Source: Acidobacteriota bacterium
GTDB taxonomy: Bacteria; Acidobacteriota; Terriglobia; Terriglobales; Acidobacteriaceae
Length of the DNA: 64,000 nucleotides
Direction of reading: 5' to 3'
NCBI GenBank assembly: GCA_003225075.1
Contig: QIAP01000052.1
Span: 1-64,000, forward strand
Shown here: positions 51,745 through 61,200 of the stretch, piece after piece
Numbering within the stretch: the stretch's first letter is position 1
Layout: every line of letters begins with the position of its first letter
Position numbers and translations under genes: made by a program
Notes under the pieces: generated by a model
Told to the model about the DNA's origin: nothing
The model's database searches: none
The model's input: the letters and a program-made list of their open reading frames with translations, nothing else

Positions 51745-52626
51745 ATGAAAACTCAACGATTTGTCCCCAGTTATCTCTTACTTGCATATTTGTTGCTTCT
51801 CGGCTTAGGCCCCACGTCGGCGTGGGCCGCGAACAAGGACATGGTCCAACTGCAAACCCAGGTCCAGCAACTACAGGAACAGATGTCGCGCATGCAGCAG
51901 ACGTTCGATGAGCGCATGGGCGTGATGAAAAATCTGGTAGAACAGAGTACCGATGCCGTCAACAAAATCTCCGCCGCAATCACCACTCTTCAGACCAGCC
52001 TGGAGAAGCAGCAGGCGGACTCGGGCGGACATGTGGACCAGATCTCAGGCCAGATACAGGCACTCAACGACACTATGGACGAACTGAAGGGGCGTCTTGC
52101 CAAGGTAAGCAAACAACTGGAAGACATGCAGGCCTCCCAGCAGAATCTGTCGTCGCAGCCTTCAGCACCGGGCGGACAGCCGGGACAGCCGCCCGCCCCG
52201 CAAGCGCCGCCTCCAGACGTGCTCTATAACAACGCTCTGCGCGATTACAACGGTGCCAAAAACGATATCGCAGCTCAGGAGTTTTCGGATTACATCAAGT
52301 TCTATCCCAACACCGATCTCACGGGAAACTCATATTTCTATCTGGCTGAAATTCAGTTCCGGCAGGGTAACTATCAGGAGGCGGTGCAGAGCTACGATCA
52401 AGTTCTGCAAAACTTCCCCAGCGGTAACAAGGCCGCGGCCGCCCAGTTGAAAAAAGGTTTCGCCCTCATCGAACTCGGCCAGAAGAGCGCCGGAATCCTG
52501 GAGTTACGGCATGTGATTCAGCGGTATCCCCGCAGCAATGAGGCGTTGCAGGCGCGAGAAAGATTGCAGAAGTTGGGAGTCAGTGTGACCACAGCGGCGA
52601 AGCCGTCGGCAGGGCGCCCGCAGTAA
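51745..52626 (+). CDS. ybgF: Tol-Pal accessory protein YbgF/CpoB
   Basis: CpoB/YbgF is a periplasmic TPR protein that links Tol-Pal to cell-wall synthesis. About 293 residues: signal peptide (SYLLLAYLLLLGLGPTSAWA), a trimerising coiled coil (MVQLQTQVQQLQEQMSRMQQ onward to about residue 130), a Pro/Gln-rich hinge, then TPRs (DVLYNNALRDYNGAKNDIAA, SYFYLAEIQFRQGNYQEAVQ, YPRSNEALQARERLQKLGVS). The start is ATG 51745; an ATG four codons earlier is possible. Last gene of the operon. Confidence 0.9.
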   Translation: MKTQRFVPSYLLLAYLLLLGLGPTSAWAANKDMVQLQTQVQQLQEQMSRMQQTFDERMGVMKNLVEQSTDAVNKISAAITTLQTSLEKQQADSGGHVDQISGQIQALNDTMDELKGRLAKVSKQLEDMQASQQNLSSQPSAPGGQPGQPPAPQAPPPDVLYNNALRDYNGAKNDIAAQEFSDYIKFYPNTDLTGNSYFYLAEIQFRQGNYQEAVQSYDQVLQNFPSGNKAAAAQLKKGFALIELGQKSAGILELRHVIQRYPRSNEALQARERLQKLGVSVTTAAKPSAGRPQ

Positions 52627-52704
52627 CAGATCGTCTTAACGCACAATTCCCCAGTTACGTACTGACTGCCAAGCATCCCGACGCCTTGGGCCTGAAGACA
52701 TACT

Positions 52705-52727
52705 AAGAAAGTAAGAAAGAAAGAAGG
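52705..52727 (+). repeat. AAGA-type purine microrepeat
   Basis: The run AAGAAAGTAAGAAAGAAAGA and three more bases is a simple purine repeat between ybgF and the next small gene. It may be slippage-prone, but it is not next to a start codon or promoter that I can see. Confidence 0.4.
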
Positions 52728-52831
52728 TGGCTGACCGGCGGGGAGAGGAAACAAGCCAGTCAACCACCGCAGAAAATGGCCGGGTCAGACTCACAATTGA
52801 ATCCGGACCGCAGCCAATCGTTTTCTTAACG

Positions 52832-53038
52832 CTACGCCCCCGTATGCCTGCGATGATGGCGACGGTGCCGCGCCACACGGTGAGGCACATGATGCGGCTT
52901 CGCCCGGCCCTCCGTAGGCCGTGCGGTTGCTTGCGGAGCGCTGGACGCCGCTGTGCCCGGAACTTCAGTCGTCGCCTGCCCCCATGAACCGATCGCGAAC
53001 AAAGATGTTGCGGCCATTGCCAGTAGTAGCTTACCCAT
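52832..53038 (-). CDS. Small exported His/Arg-rich protein, 68 aa
   Basis: ATG 53038 has AGGAGG seven bases upstream. The product has a signal peptide (MGKLLLAMAATSLFAIGSWG), a short Ala/Pro/Thr linker, and a strongly basic tail with many His and Arg (HHVPHRVARHRRHHRRHTGA). No family is recognised. The tail could bind metal or an anionic surface; this is guesswork from composition. It is divergent from the acidic small-protein gene. Confidence 0.65.
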   Translation of the reverse strand: MGKLLLAMAATSLFAIGSWGQATTEVPGTAASSAPQATARPTEGRAKPHHVPHRVARHRRHHRRHTGA

Positions 53039-53175
53039 CTGCACGCCTCCTGAACTTTCCTACCGATTCTCGCTCACAATTTAAACCCTTTGCCCCAAAA
53101 AAAGTTTCGAGTTAGGCTAACGAAGTAGGCAAGTATGATTCCCACGTCTTCACTTCGCAATCAGGAGCATGATTA

Positions 53176-53403
53176 ATGAGTTCTCCTAAAAACAGTCCCT
53201 CGAAAGATCAGGACCGCGGCAAAGGCGCCGTGGACCAGGACAACCCGGCAGAGCCAGGCAATACTTCGCTGAACGGCCAGTTGGGGCATCGCGATCAGGA
53301 TCCGCTGATCAAAGGTGCCGATACTGATTTCCCCGAACCGGGTGAGAATCCCGAACACACCGGCGAACCGGAAAAGCGCAAGAAGGGGGATGAAGTAGCG
53401 TGA
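53176..53403 (+). CDS. Small hydrophilic acidic protein, 75 aa
   Basis: ATG 53176 has AGGAG about nine bases upstream and the gene ends just before a good terminator. The 75 residues hold no cysteine or tryptophan and are rich in Asp, Glu, Gly, Pro, Lys and Asn (MSSPKNSPSKDQDRGKGAVD, ending KRKKGDEVA). It is probably disordered and cytosolic. Such hydrophilin-like proteins can be stress-linked, but I do not recognise a family. Confidence 0.7.
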   Translation: MSSPKNSPSKDQDRGKGAVDQDNPAEPGNTSLNGQLGHRDQDPLIKGADTDFPEPGENPEHTGEPEKRKKGDEVA

Positions 53404-53428
53404 GCCGCGGACGATTAATGTAAATGAG

Positions 53429-53456
53429 AAGCCCTCCTGCGGGAGGGCTTAATTTT
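53429..53456 (+). terminator. Rho-independent terminator
   Basis: AAGCCCTCC (53429-53437) pairs perfectly with GGAGGGCTT (53442-53450) around TGCG, followed by AATTTT. It ends the small acidic-protein gene and lies just before the converging korB gene. Confidence 0.85.
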
Positions 53457-53482
53457 GCGAACTGCTCTCGGTAACAAGCGTA

Positions 53483-54529
53483 CTAGCGCAATTCTTCCAT
53501 CACCTGTTCGAGCACTTCGCGTCCAGGACGAACCACCGATTCCGGCAAAGTCGTAAGCGGATTATCAGTCATATTCAGCATTTCGATAAAGTTCGGGGCC
53601 TGCGTGTTCACGTAAAAAACTCCCGTTAGTACCTCGCCCTTGGCATGGCCTTCTGCCAGTCGCTTCACGGCAAGGATCTTGTCGGTCGCATCGTAGTCTT
53701 CCTCGAGCTTGCGCAGTCGCAGCCGGGAACCGTCATGCATGGTGACCTCTACCGTGGTGCCGGGATCGTATTCCACGTTGATTTCTTCGAACACCGGCAC
53801 GAAATTGATGTCCTGCAGCGGCTCCTCATGATCTTTCATGTACTTGTACGATTTGGTGGAGCCCTCGTGATCATTAAAAGTCACGCAGGGTGAAACTATG
53901 TCGAGCATTACGGTGCCGTTGTGAGCGACGGCCGCCTTCAACATGCTGTGAAGTTGCCGCTTGTCGCCGGAAAACGAACGTCCCACAAACGTCGCACCCA
54001 ATTGAATGGCGAGGACACAGGTGTCAATCGGAGGCAGATCGTTGATCACGCCTGTCTTCAGCTTCGAGCCGAGGTCGGCCGTCGCCGAGAATTGGCCTTT
54101 GGTGAGACCGTAAACGCCATTGTCTTCGATGATGTAAATGATCGGGAGATTCCGCCGCATCAGGTGCACGAATTGCCCAATGCCGATCGATGCCGTGTCG
54201 CCATCGCCGCTGACGCCCAAGGCGATCAGATTGCGATTGGCCAGCATGGCGCCGGTCGCAACCGAGGGCATGCGTCCGTGCACAGCGTTAAAGCTGTGCG
54301 AACGGCTCATGAAATATGCTGGTGCCTTGGAGGAGCAGCCGATGCCGCTGGGCTTTATGACGCGCTCCGGTGACACTCCCATTTCGTACATGGCATCGAT
54401 GATGCGTTCGGAGATCGCATTATGGCCGCAACCCGCGCACAGCGTCGTCTTGCCACCTTTGTATTCCGCGATGGACAGCCCGATTCGGTTAGTCTTCGGG
54501 ACGGGCGTACTGGTCGGAGTTGTGGCCAT
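53483..54529 (-). CDS. korB: 2-oxoacid:ferredoxin oxidoreductase, beta subunit
   Basis: This is the thiamine-diphosphate subunit of a 2-oxoglutarate- or other 2-oxoacid:ferredoxin oxidoreductase. It has 348 residues, CAGCGHNAISERIIDAMYEM near the N-terminus (cluster cysteines C-x2-C, with a third in SGIGCSSKAPAY), and the TPP motif SGDGDTASIGIGQFVHLMRR to EDNGVYGLTKGQ. It starts one base after korA and forms a heterodimer with it. The substrate is inferred from family, not shown. Confidence 0.92.
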   Translation of the reverse strand: MATTPTSTPVPKTNRIGLSIAEYKGGKTTLCAGCGHNAISERIIDAMYEMGVSPERVIKPSGIGCSSKAPAYFMSRSHSFNAVHGRMPSVATGAMLANRNLIALGVSGDGDTASIGIGQFVHLMRRNLPIIYIIEDNGVYGLTKGQFSATADLGSKLKTGVINDLPPIDTCVLAIQLGATFVGRSFSGDKRQLHSMLKAAVAHNGTVMLDIVSPCVTFNDHEGSTKSYKYMKDHEEPLQDINFVPVFEEINVEYDPGTTVEVTMHDGSRLRLRKLEEDYDATDKILAVKRLAEGHAKGEVLTGVFYVNTQAPNFIEMLNMTDNPLTTLPESVVRPGREVLEQVMEELR

Positions 54530-54530
54530 A

Positions 54531-56369
54531 CTACTTGCCCTCCATCATGATGATCTCATCGGTCACCGACCGCGCATCGAGTGGCAGCCCATGAATATGA
54601 GAAATACTATGCAGACGCGTGACCAGTTCAGGTCGCACATCGAGCTTTAACAAAGTGAGCATCTGCGCATCCCGGTTCTGCTCGACGAGGTAAACGCGCT
54701 CGTGTTGCTCCACAAACCCGTGCACCTCGCGTGGGAACGGATAGGCACGCAAACGCAGATAATCAGTCTCGACTTTATATTCTTTGCGCAACTGGTCGCG
54801 GCTTTCGAGAATTGCCCAGTGCGATGTCCCATAGGCGATGATGCCGATCTTTGACTTCCCGTTCGAAATGAGTACTGGACGCGGCACGAAAGAACGCGCC
54901 GTCTCAAATTTCCGATTAAGCCGCTCCATATTCTTTTCGAAATCGTCGGGCCGCTCGCTGTACTGTGATCTCTCGTTGTGTCCGCTCCCCCGCGCGAAGT
55001 AAGCCGCGGCGGGATGATCGGTTCCCGGCAGCGTGCGGTATCCGATGCCATCACCGTCCACGTCTTTGTAGCGCGCAAACCCTCCCAGGCGCTCAAGATC
55101 TTCCTTGCTGAGCACCTTGCCGCGCTTGATCGGCTTTTCGGGATAAGGAAACGGATCTGCCATCCAGTTATTCATCCCGAGATCGAGATCTGACATCACG
55201 AAAACTGGAGTTTGAAAGTGCTCCGCCAGTTCAAAGGCGTCCTGCGCCATGGTGAAGCACTCTTCCGCCGAGCATGGGATCAAGAGAATATTCTTGGTAT
55301 CTCCGTGGCTAAGGAATGCGATCGATAGAATGTCGCCTTGCGAGGTTCGCGTCGGCAGGCCGGTTGAAGGTCCTACTCGCTGGATATCCCAAATCACCGC
55401 TGGTACCTCAACGTAGTAAGCCAAACCGGCAAATTCAGCCATCAGCGAAATTCCCGGCCCCGCCGTGGCCGTCATGGCACGAGCTCCCGCCCAGCCCGCA
55501 CCGATCACCATACCAATGGCGGCTAATTCATCTTCTGCTTGCACTATGGCGAAAGTCGCTTTGCCGTCAGGACCTATACGGAACCTCTTCATGTATTCGA
55601 TCATCGTCTCCACCAGCGACGAGGAAGGCGTGATCGGATACCAGGTCACCACCGTACAACCGGCAAACATGCAGCCCAGGGCGGCGGCCGAGTTGCCGTC
55701 AATGATGATCTTCCCTGTCGTTTTATCCATGCGCTGGATGTGGTAGGGATCGCGCTTGAGAAGATTCGCAGCCGCATAATCGTAGCCCGCCTGCACCGCA
55801 GCCAGATTCAAGTTCGCGGCCTTAACTTTCTTGGCGAACTGCTTTCGGATCGCCTTCTCCACCTCAGCCATATCTATGTCGAGCAACTTGGCGACGACGC
55901 CCACATAGATCATGTTTTTTACCAGCTTGCGCAGCTTGGCCTCAGGACAGACGGGGGCCACCAGTTTGTCGTAGGGAACCGAATAAAACACCAGATCATT
56001 ACGAAGCGTGCGCAGGTTCAGCGGTTCGTCGTAAAGCGCGACTGCGCCCGCCGCCAGCGACATGACGTCTTCCCGCGCCGTCTCCGGATTCATAGCCACC
56101 AGGAAATCGATTTCCTTCTTGCGGGCGATGTAACCGTCTTTATTAGCCCGGATCGTGTACCAGGTCGGCAGCCCGGCAATGTTTGAGGGGAAAAGATTCT
56201 TACCGGAAACTGGCACACCCATCTGGAAAATACTGCGCAGCAGCACTGTGTTGGAACTTTGTGATCCCGAACCGTTCACCGTCCCGACCTGAATGCTCAT
56301 GTCGTTGACGACGCGTTTCCGCTCCAGACTCCCAGAGTCTTCATGGAGCGCTACATCCGTCGTGGCCAT
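54531..56369 (-). CDS. korA: 2-oxoacid:ferredoxin oxidoreductase, alpha subunit (gamma-alpha fusion)
   Basis: This 612-residue protein joins an N-terminal gamma-type domain (about 40-215, SIFQMGVPVSGKNLFPSNIA) to the pyrimidine-binding alpha domain (ALGCMFAGCTVVTWYPITPS, then TATAGPGISLMAEFAGLAYY). The gamma-alpha fusion is usual for two-subunit KorAB enzymes. The complex splits CoA-dependent 2-oxoacids and reduces ferredoxin in the cytoplasm. GGAAGGA precedes ATG 56369. korB follows after one base. Confidence 0.92.
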   Translation of the reverse strand: MATTDVALHEDSGSLERKRVVNDMSIQVGTVNGSGSQSSNTVLLRSIFQMGVPVSGKNLFPSNIAGLPTWYTIRANKDGYIARKKEIDFLVAMNPETAREDVMSLAAGAVALYDEPLNLRTLRNDLVFYSVPYDKLVAPVCPEAKLRKLVKNMIYVGVVAKLLDIDMAEVEKAIRKQFAKKVKAANLNLAAVQAGYDYAAANLLKRDPYHIQRMDKTTGKIIIDGNSAAALGCMFAGCTVVTWYPITPSSSLVETMIEYMKRFRIGPDGKATFAIVQAEDELAAIGMVIGAGWAGARAMTATAGPGISLMAEFAGLAYYVEVPAVIWDIQRVGPSTGLPTRTSQGDILSIAFLSHGDTKNILLIPCSAEECFTMAQDAFELAEHFQTPVFVMSDLDLGMNNWMADPFPYPEKPIKRGKVLSKEDLERLGGFARYKDVDGDGIGYRTLPGTDHPAAAYFARGSGHNERSQYSERPDDFEKNMERLNRKFETARSFVPRPVLISNGKSKIGIIAYGTSHWAILESRDQLRKEYKVETDYLRLRAYPFPREVHGFVEQHERVYLVEQNRDAQMLTLLKLDVRPELVTRLHSISHIHGLPLDARSVTDEIIMMEGK

Positions 56370-56547
56370 TACAATTCCTTCCCTTTAAGAGAGCAGTAAC
56401 GCCTGCCCAGATTTCTCATGATGTGGCGGAGTGAAACTATTTATTATACGGCACACAGCGGTAATAAGGAGAGCGCCCAAAGGCCTATCCCACGCCGGAT
56501 GTACCTAGTTTAGAACGTTTCAACCGCAGGAAGATACCCGGTAGAGA

Positions 56548-57630
56548 TCAGACTTCCGCGTGGAAGAACTGGGCCATGTTGCGGAATTTATTATATCGTG
56601 ACGCGAGCAATTCACGGGTCGGTACGCCCTTAAGTTCGCCATAATGGCGTTGCAGGGCGGCATCGAGTAGCGCCGCTGAAGCTTCGTGGTCGTTGTGAGC
56701 TCCCCCCTCCGGTTCCTCCACCACTCCATCGATGCAGCCGAGCTCACCCAGATCGCTGGCGGTAATCTTAAGGGCCTGCGCGGCAAGATCTTTCTTGGTT
56801 GCATCTCTCCACATAATCGAAGCGCAACCTTCTGGCGAGATTACCGAATAAATTGCGTTCTCCATCATCAATACACGATCCGCGACGGCAATCGCCAGGG
56901 CTCCGCCGCTGCCGCCCTCGCCAGTGATGACCGTGATAATCGGAATCTCCAGACGAACCATTTCGCGCAGGTTGCGGGCGATGGCCTCTGCCTGGCCGCG
57001 CTCTTCCGCCCCCAGACCGGGATATGCGCCCGGAGTATCCACAAAGGTAAACAACGGACGCTGAAACTTGGCCGCGATTTCCATGGCGCGCAGCGCTTTC
57101 CGGTAACCCTCGGGATTAGGCATGCCGAAATTGCGATAAACCTTCTGCTTGGTGTCCCGGGCCTTCTGATGTCCTACGATCATCACATCTTCGCCATGAA
57201 AACGAGCCATGCCGCAAATAATGGCCGGATCATCGCCAAAGCCGCGATCGCCGTGAATTTCACTCCAGTCGGTGAAAATGCGCTCCACGTAATCTAACGT
57301 GTAAGGACGTTGCGGATGGCGGGCCAGTTCGGTTTTTTCCCAGGCATTCAGGTGGGCCGAGACTTCCCGCCGCAAGGCATTCACCCGCTCATGCAATTGA
57401 TGAATTTCCTGGCGGGTCTCCTCATCCTGCCCGGCTGCCGATTCGAGGTGGGTAATCTGCTTTTCGATCTTCTGTAATTCCTGCCGCGCTCTCAATCCGG
57501 ATTCCATTTTGCTGGCGTCACCATTCTTTGCCGACCAATGCGCCTCTACCATCGACAGGAGGAAGTCGGCCCCGATCACCGTTTCTCTGCCATTGGCCGC
57601 TGCCATCGCAGCCGCCGCTCGGGCGCTCAT
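56548..57630 (-). CDS. accA: Acetyl-CoA carboxylase carboxyltransferase subunit alpha
   Basis: AccA forms the carboxyltransferase with AccD, transferring carboxyl to acetyl-CoA for fatty-acid synthesis. About 360 residues. Core motifs: DDPAIICGMARFHGEDVMIV, FTFVDTPGAYPGLGAEERGQ, VITGEGGSGGALAIAVADRV, and ISPEGCASIMWRDATK. An N-terminal coiled coil (QELQKIEKQITHLES) is usual. I choose ATG 57630 since AAGGAG lies at 57638-57643; it adds about 40 residues before the ordinary family start (near ATG 57507). Confidence 0.93.
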   Translation of the reverse strand: MSARAAAAMAAANGRETVIGADFLLSMVEAHWSAKNGDASKMESGLRARQELQKIEKQITHLESAAGQDEETRQEIHQLHERVNALRREVSAHLNAWEKTELARHPQRPYTLDYVERIFTDWSEIHGDRGFGDDPAIICGMARFHGEDVMIVGHQKARDTKQKVYRNFGMPNPEGYRKALRAMEIAAKFQRPLFTFVDTPGAYPGLGAEERGQAEAIARNLREMVRLEIPIITVITGEGGSGGALAIAVADRVLMMENAIYSVISPEGCASIMWRDATKKDLAAQALKITASDLGELGCIDGVVEEPEGGAHNDHEASAALLDAALQRHYGELKGVPTRELLASRYNKFRNMAQFFHAEV

Positions 57631-57666
57631 ACGCCTTCTCCTTGAAACTTTCATTGGAGGCAGATT

Positions 57667-58068
57667 TCAATTGATGATGCGCACGCTGCCCCTGCCGCAG
57701 AGTTCTTCCACGCGCGCAATAAAGTTACGATCTGGTTGGACATTATAGCCTTCTGCTTCCATCACTACCATGAAATCACCCTGGCGCTCCACGTCGAACA
57801 ACACCTTGGCTTCGCCTTTGCGGTCGGCGAATAGACTATGCAAGGCGTCCACGGTAGACTCCGACGCGCTCTCCAACGGTACCCGAATTCGCAAGGATCG
57901 TGGCAGAGGAGCTCTGGCCTCTTCCAGCGCAGTAATTTCACTGACCGTGAGCTTGGGGTTAGCGCCCTCTTCAATCCGTATGCCGCCACGGATCAGCACC
58001 GGCACCTCGAGTTTCAGCTTTTCCAAGAACGCGAAGATTGCTGATAATTCCCCCGGCACAAATCTCAT
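57667..58068 (-). pseudogene. dnaE: Out-of-frame 3' part of dnaE
   Basis: In a different frame from dnaE, and overlapping its end, this 133-codon frame reads FLEKLKLEVPVLIRGGIRIE, then PKLTVSEITALEEARAPLPR, SLRIRVPL and a long tail to RIIN. That matches the C-terminal part of DnaE after the OB fold. The dnaE frame itself ends with junk (GAGADPWRHTD) after the ISNLRVL strand. So this piece is the real 3' end, joined in the wrong frame after a small internal deletion. Confidence 0.85.
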
Positions 58069-61048
58069 CTTTTCCTGTGGAAGACTTCATGGACGCAATA
58101 TCCTCGGTAGAGAGCGCGTTGAAGTCCCTCAATTTATCCAGATACTTTTCTAGTGGGTGGCCGGTAATAAAGAAGCCGAGGATTTCCTTCTCCGCCGCAA
58201 GGCGCGTGTGTTCATCCCAGTCCGGCACGCTCGGAAGCTGCTCATTTCGGTTATGCGCTTCGTCCTCTTGGAACACTCCAAACAACCCGTGCTGACCGGA
58301 TTCGGTATCTCGCTGTGTTTTCTGGGCGCGCTCGATTGCCCGGTCGATCACTGCCATCAATTGCGACCGCCGGCCGAGAGGATCCATAGCCCCGCTCTTG
58401 ATGAGTGACTCCAGCACGCGCTTGTTGAGCAGGCGCAGATCAACTTTTTCGCAGAATTCAAAAATTGAGCGGTAACTTCCCTGTTCCTTGCGGCCGGCGA
58501 TAATCGATTCGATGGCGTTACGCCCCACATTTTTCACCGCGGCTAATCCGAAACGGATGGCATTGCCGTGAGGTGTAAAGTTGGCATCGCTCACATTGAT
58601 GTCCGGAGGCTCCACCGCGATTCCCATCTCGCGGCACTCGTTGATGTATTTCACTACATCGTCGGTATTGCCGGTGACTGAAGTCAGGAGCGCAGCCATG
58701 AATTCGAAGGGATAACGCGTCTTCAAATACGCAGTGTGGTAGGCCAACAGCGCATAAGCAGCGGAATGTGATTTATTAAATCCGTAGCCGGCGAACTGCG
58801 CCATCAGATCGAAAATCCTTTCGATTTTCTTGGGCGGAAATCCGCGCTGCACCGCGCCACTGACAAAGCGTTCCCGTTGCGCCGCCATTTCCGATGCAAT
58901 CTTCTTGCCCATGGCGCGGCGAAGCAGATCAGCTTCTCCCAGCGAATAGCCCGCCAGCCGATTGGCAATCTGCATGACTTGCTCCTGGTAGACGATGACG
59001 CCCAGGGTTTCCTGCAGCATCTCCTTCAATTCAGGAAGCTCGTATTCGATCTTCTTACGCCCATGCTTGCGGTCGATGAAATCGTCGATCATTCCGCCTT
59101 GAATTGGCCCCGGACGATAGAGTGCGTTCAACGCGGTGAGGTCTTCAATGGAATTCGGCTGGTAGCGGCGCAGCACATCGCGCATTCCGTGCGATTCAAA
59201 CTGGAAAACCCCGGACGTCAGTCCCCTATAGAACACCATTTCATAGGTCTCTTTGTCCTCCAGCGGAATACTTTCCAGCGCGATGCTTTCACCCCGCGTC
59301 TGCGCGATCAGTTTTAGGGTGTCGTCCAAAATTGTGAGCGTAGTCAACCCGAGGAAGTCCATCTTCAGCAGGCCCAGCTTTTCAATAGCGAGCATGTCAA
59401 AGGCGGTTACGATTTCAGCATTCTTGGTTTTGTGCAGTGGAACCAGATCGGTAAGCGGGCGCGGCGATATAACCACCCCTGCCGCGTGTACTCCGGCATT
59501 CCGCACCAGTCCCTCCAGCTTTTTCGCGGTGTCGATGAGCTGTCGGATCTGGCCGTCTTTCTCGTACGCCTCCTGCAGCTGCGCCGAATCATGGACCGCC
59601 TGCTCGATCTTGATGTTAAGTTGGTTGGGCACCATCTTGGCGATGCGGTCCACGTCGCTGTACGGGATATCCATGGCGCGGCCTACATCTTTAATCGCCG
59701 CCTTGGCCGCCATGGTGCCGAAGGTGATAATTTGCGCGACATTTTCCCGCCCATACGTCCGGGTCACATAGTCGATGACCTCGCCGCGGCGATTCATACA
59801 GAAGTCAATGTCAATGTCAGGCATGGAAACGCGTTCGGGATTAAGGAACCGCTCAAACAGTAGCTCGTGCTGCAAGGGATCAAGGTCGGTGATCCCCATT
59901 GAATACGAGACCAGAGAGCCTGCCGCCGATCCCCTACCCGGTCCCACTGGAATTTCTTTCTCTTTGGCATAGCGAATGAAGTCCCAGACAATCAGGAAAT
60001 ATCCTGAAAACTGCATTTGCTGGATAATGCCCAGCTCGCGCGCTAGACGTTGCTCGTACTCCGCAATGCTGTGCTTCAGGCGTCCTGCTCGTTCAAGCCC
60101 ACGGACTGACTCCATCCGCCTCGCGAAACCTTCGCGGGTGACATGTTCAAAATAGCTGTCCAACGTGAATCCATGCGGCACGTCGAAATGCGGGAATGGA
60201 TTGCTCACTTTCTCCAGACGCATGTTGCAGCGTTCAGCAATTGCCAGTGTCCGTGACAGCACGTCGGGTGAGTCTTTGAAGACGCGGGCCATCTCCTCAT
60301 GACTTTTCACGAAGAATTGTGTGCCCTCGAACTTCATCCGATTGGTGTCCTGGATGGACTTCCCAGTCTGTATGCATAGCATTACGTCCTGAGCATGAGC
60401 ATCGTCTTCGCACAGATAATGGCTGTCATTAGTAGCTACCAGCGGCAGCCCAAGATCCTTTTCCAGACGGAACAGATCGGAGTGGATCCGGTGCTCCATC
60501 TCCAGCCCCTGATCCTGTATTTCGAGATAAAAGTTTCCCCTGCCAAACATGTCCCCGAATCCAGCCGCCGCTTCGCGCGCCGCCTCGTACTTCCCTTCCA
60601 TGAGACGTTCAGCCACTTCGCCTTTCAAGCAGCCTGAAAGACCGATCAGCCCTCGCGAATGTTCTGCCAGAAATTTCTTGCTCACCCGCGGCTTGTAGTA
60701 GAAGCCGTGCAGCGATGCCTCGGATGTAATCTTGACCAGATTGCGATAGCCCTCCTCGTTTTCCGCCAGCACCAGAAGATGGTTATAGGTGTCGTTGTCA
60801 GGAGGCGTGCGCTCAATGTTGTGATCGTCTTTCTTGCAGATGTAAAGCTCGCAGCCGACGATTGGTTTGATCCCAGCTTTGTGGGCGGCATTTACGAAAC
60901 TGACCGCGCCAAAAATATTGCCGTGGTCCGTCATGGCTACCGCCGGCATGCCCAGTTCTTTGACGCGATCGACAAGCTTCTCTACGTCACAGGCCCCGTC
61001 AAGCATCGAATAATCGGTGTGAAGATGGAGGTGGACAAATTGGGACAT
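57971..61048 (-). CDS. dnaE: DNA polymerase III subunit alpha, frame-disrupted
   Basis: DnaE is the replicative DNA polymerase. The 1025-residue frame has a PHP domain (HLHLHTDYSMLDGACDVEKL, MTDHGNIFG), a palm with the catalytic aspartates in PDIDIDFCMNRR, and GVIVYQEQVMQIANRLAGYS. It runs into a helix-hairpin-helix and the beginning of the OB fold (ICAGGIISNLRVL). Normal DnaE is about 1160 residues. Here the frame breaks after RVL, and the remaining 3' part sits in another frame (57667-58068), with roughly 30-35 residues of OB fold missing. The polymerase and PHP parts are intact. Start ATG 61048. Confidence 0.9.
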   Translation of the reverse strand: MSQFVHLHLHTDYSMLDGACDVEKLVDRVKELGMPAVAMTDHGNIFGAVSFVNAAHKAGIKPIVGCELYICKKDDHNIERTPPDNDTYNHLLVLAENEEGYRNLVKITSEASLHGFYYKPRVSKKFLAEHSRGLIGLSGCLKGEVAERLMEGKYEAAREAAAGFGDMFGRGNFYLEIQDQGLEMEHRIHSDLFRLEKDLGLPLVATNDSHYLCEDDAHAQDVMLCIQTGKSIQDTNRMKFEGTQFFVKSHEEMARVFKDSPDVLSRTLAIAERCNMRLEKVSNPFPHFDVPHGFTLDSYFEHVTREGFARRMESVRGLERAGRLKHSIAEYEQRLARELGIIQQMQFSGYFLIVWDFIRYAKEKEIPVGPGRGSAAGSLVSYSMGITDLDPLQHELLFERFLNPERVSMPDIDIDFCMNRRGEVIDYVTRTYGRENVAQIITFGTMAAKAAIKDVGRAMDIPYSDVDRIAKMVPNQLNIKIEQAVHDSAQLQEAYEKDGQIRQLIDTAKKLEGLVRNAGVHAAGVVISPRPLTDLVPLHKTKNAEIVTAFDMLAIEKLGLLKMDFLGLTTLTILDDTLKLIAQTRGESIALESIPLEDKETYEMVFYRGLTSGVFQFESHGMRDVLRRYQPNSIEDLTALNALYRPGPIQGGMIDDFIDRKHGRKKIEYELPELKEMLQETLGVIVYQEQVMQIANRLAGYSLGEADLLRRAMGKKIASEMAAQRERFVSGAVQRGFPPKKIERIFDLMAQFAGYGFNKSHSAAYALLAYHTAYLKTRYPFEFMAALLTSVTGNTDDVVKYINECREMGIAVEPPDINVSDANFTPHGNAIRFGLAAVKNVGRNAIESIIAGRKEQGSYRSIFEFCEKVDLRLLNKRVLESLIKSGAMDPLGRRSQLMAVIDRAIERAQKTQRDTESGQHGLFGVFQEDEAHNRNEQLPSVPDWDEHTRLAAEKEILGFFITGHPLEKYLDKLRDFNALSTEDIASMKSSTGKDEICAGGIISNLRVLGKAETRGAGADPWRHTD

Positions 61049-61200
61049 GATTGGGTCGATTCTTTTTACGCTGACCTCATTTTATCGGCTGCCGGGCTGT
61101 GCGTAACGCCGCCAATTGGTGCATATCTCTTCTGGCCACGGCTGCACCGAGCTAAAAGAGGTAAGACTAACTTTCTGGAACTTGTTTTAGTTATGCGTCG

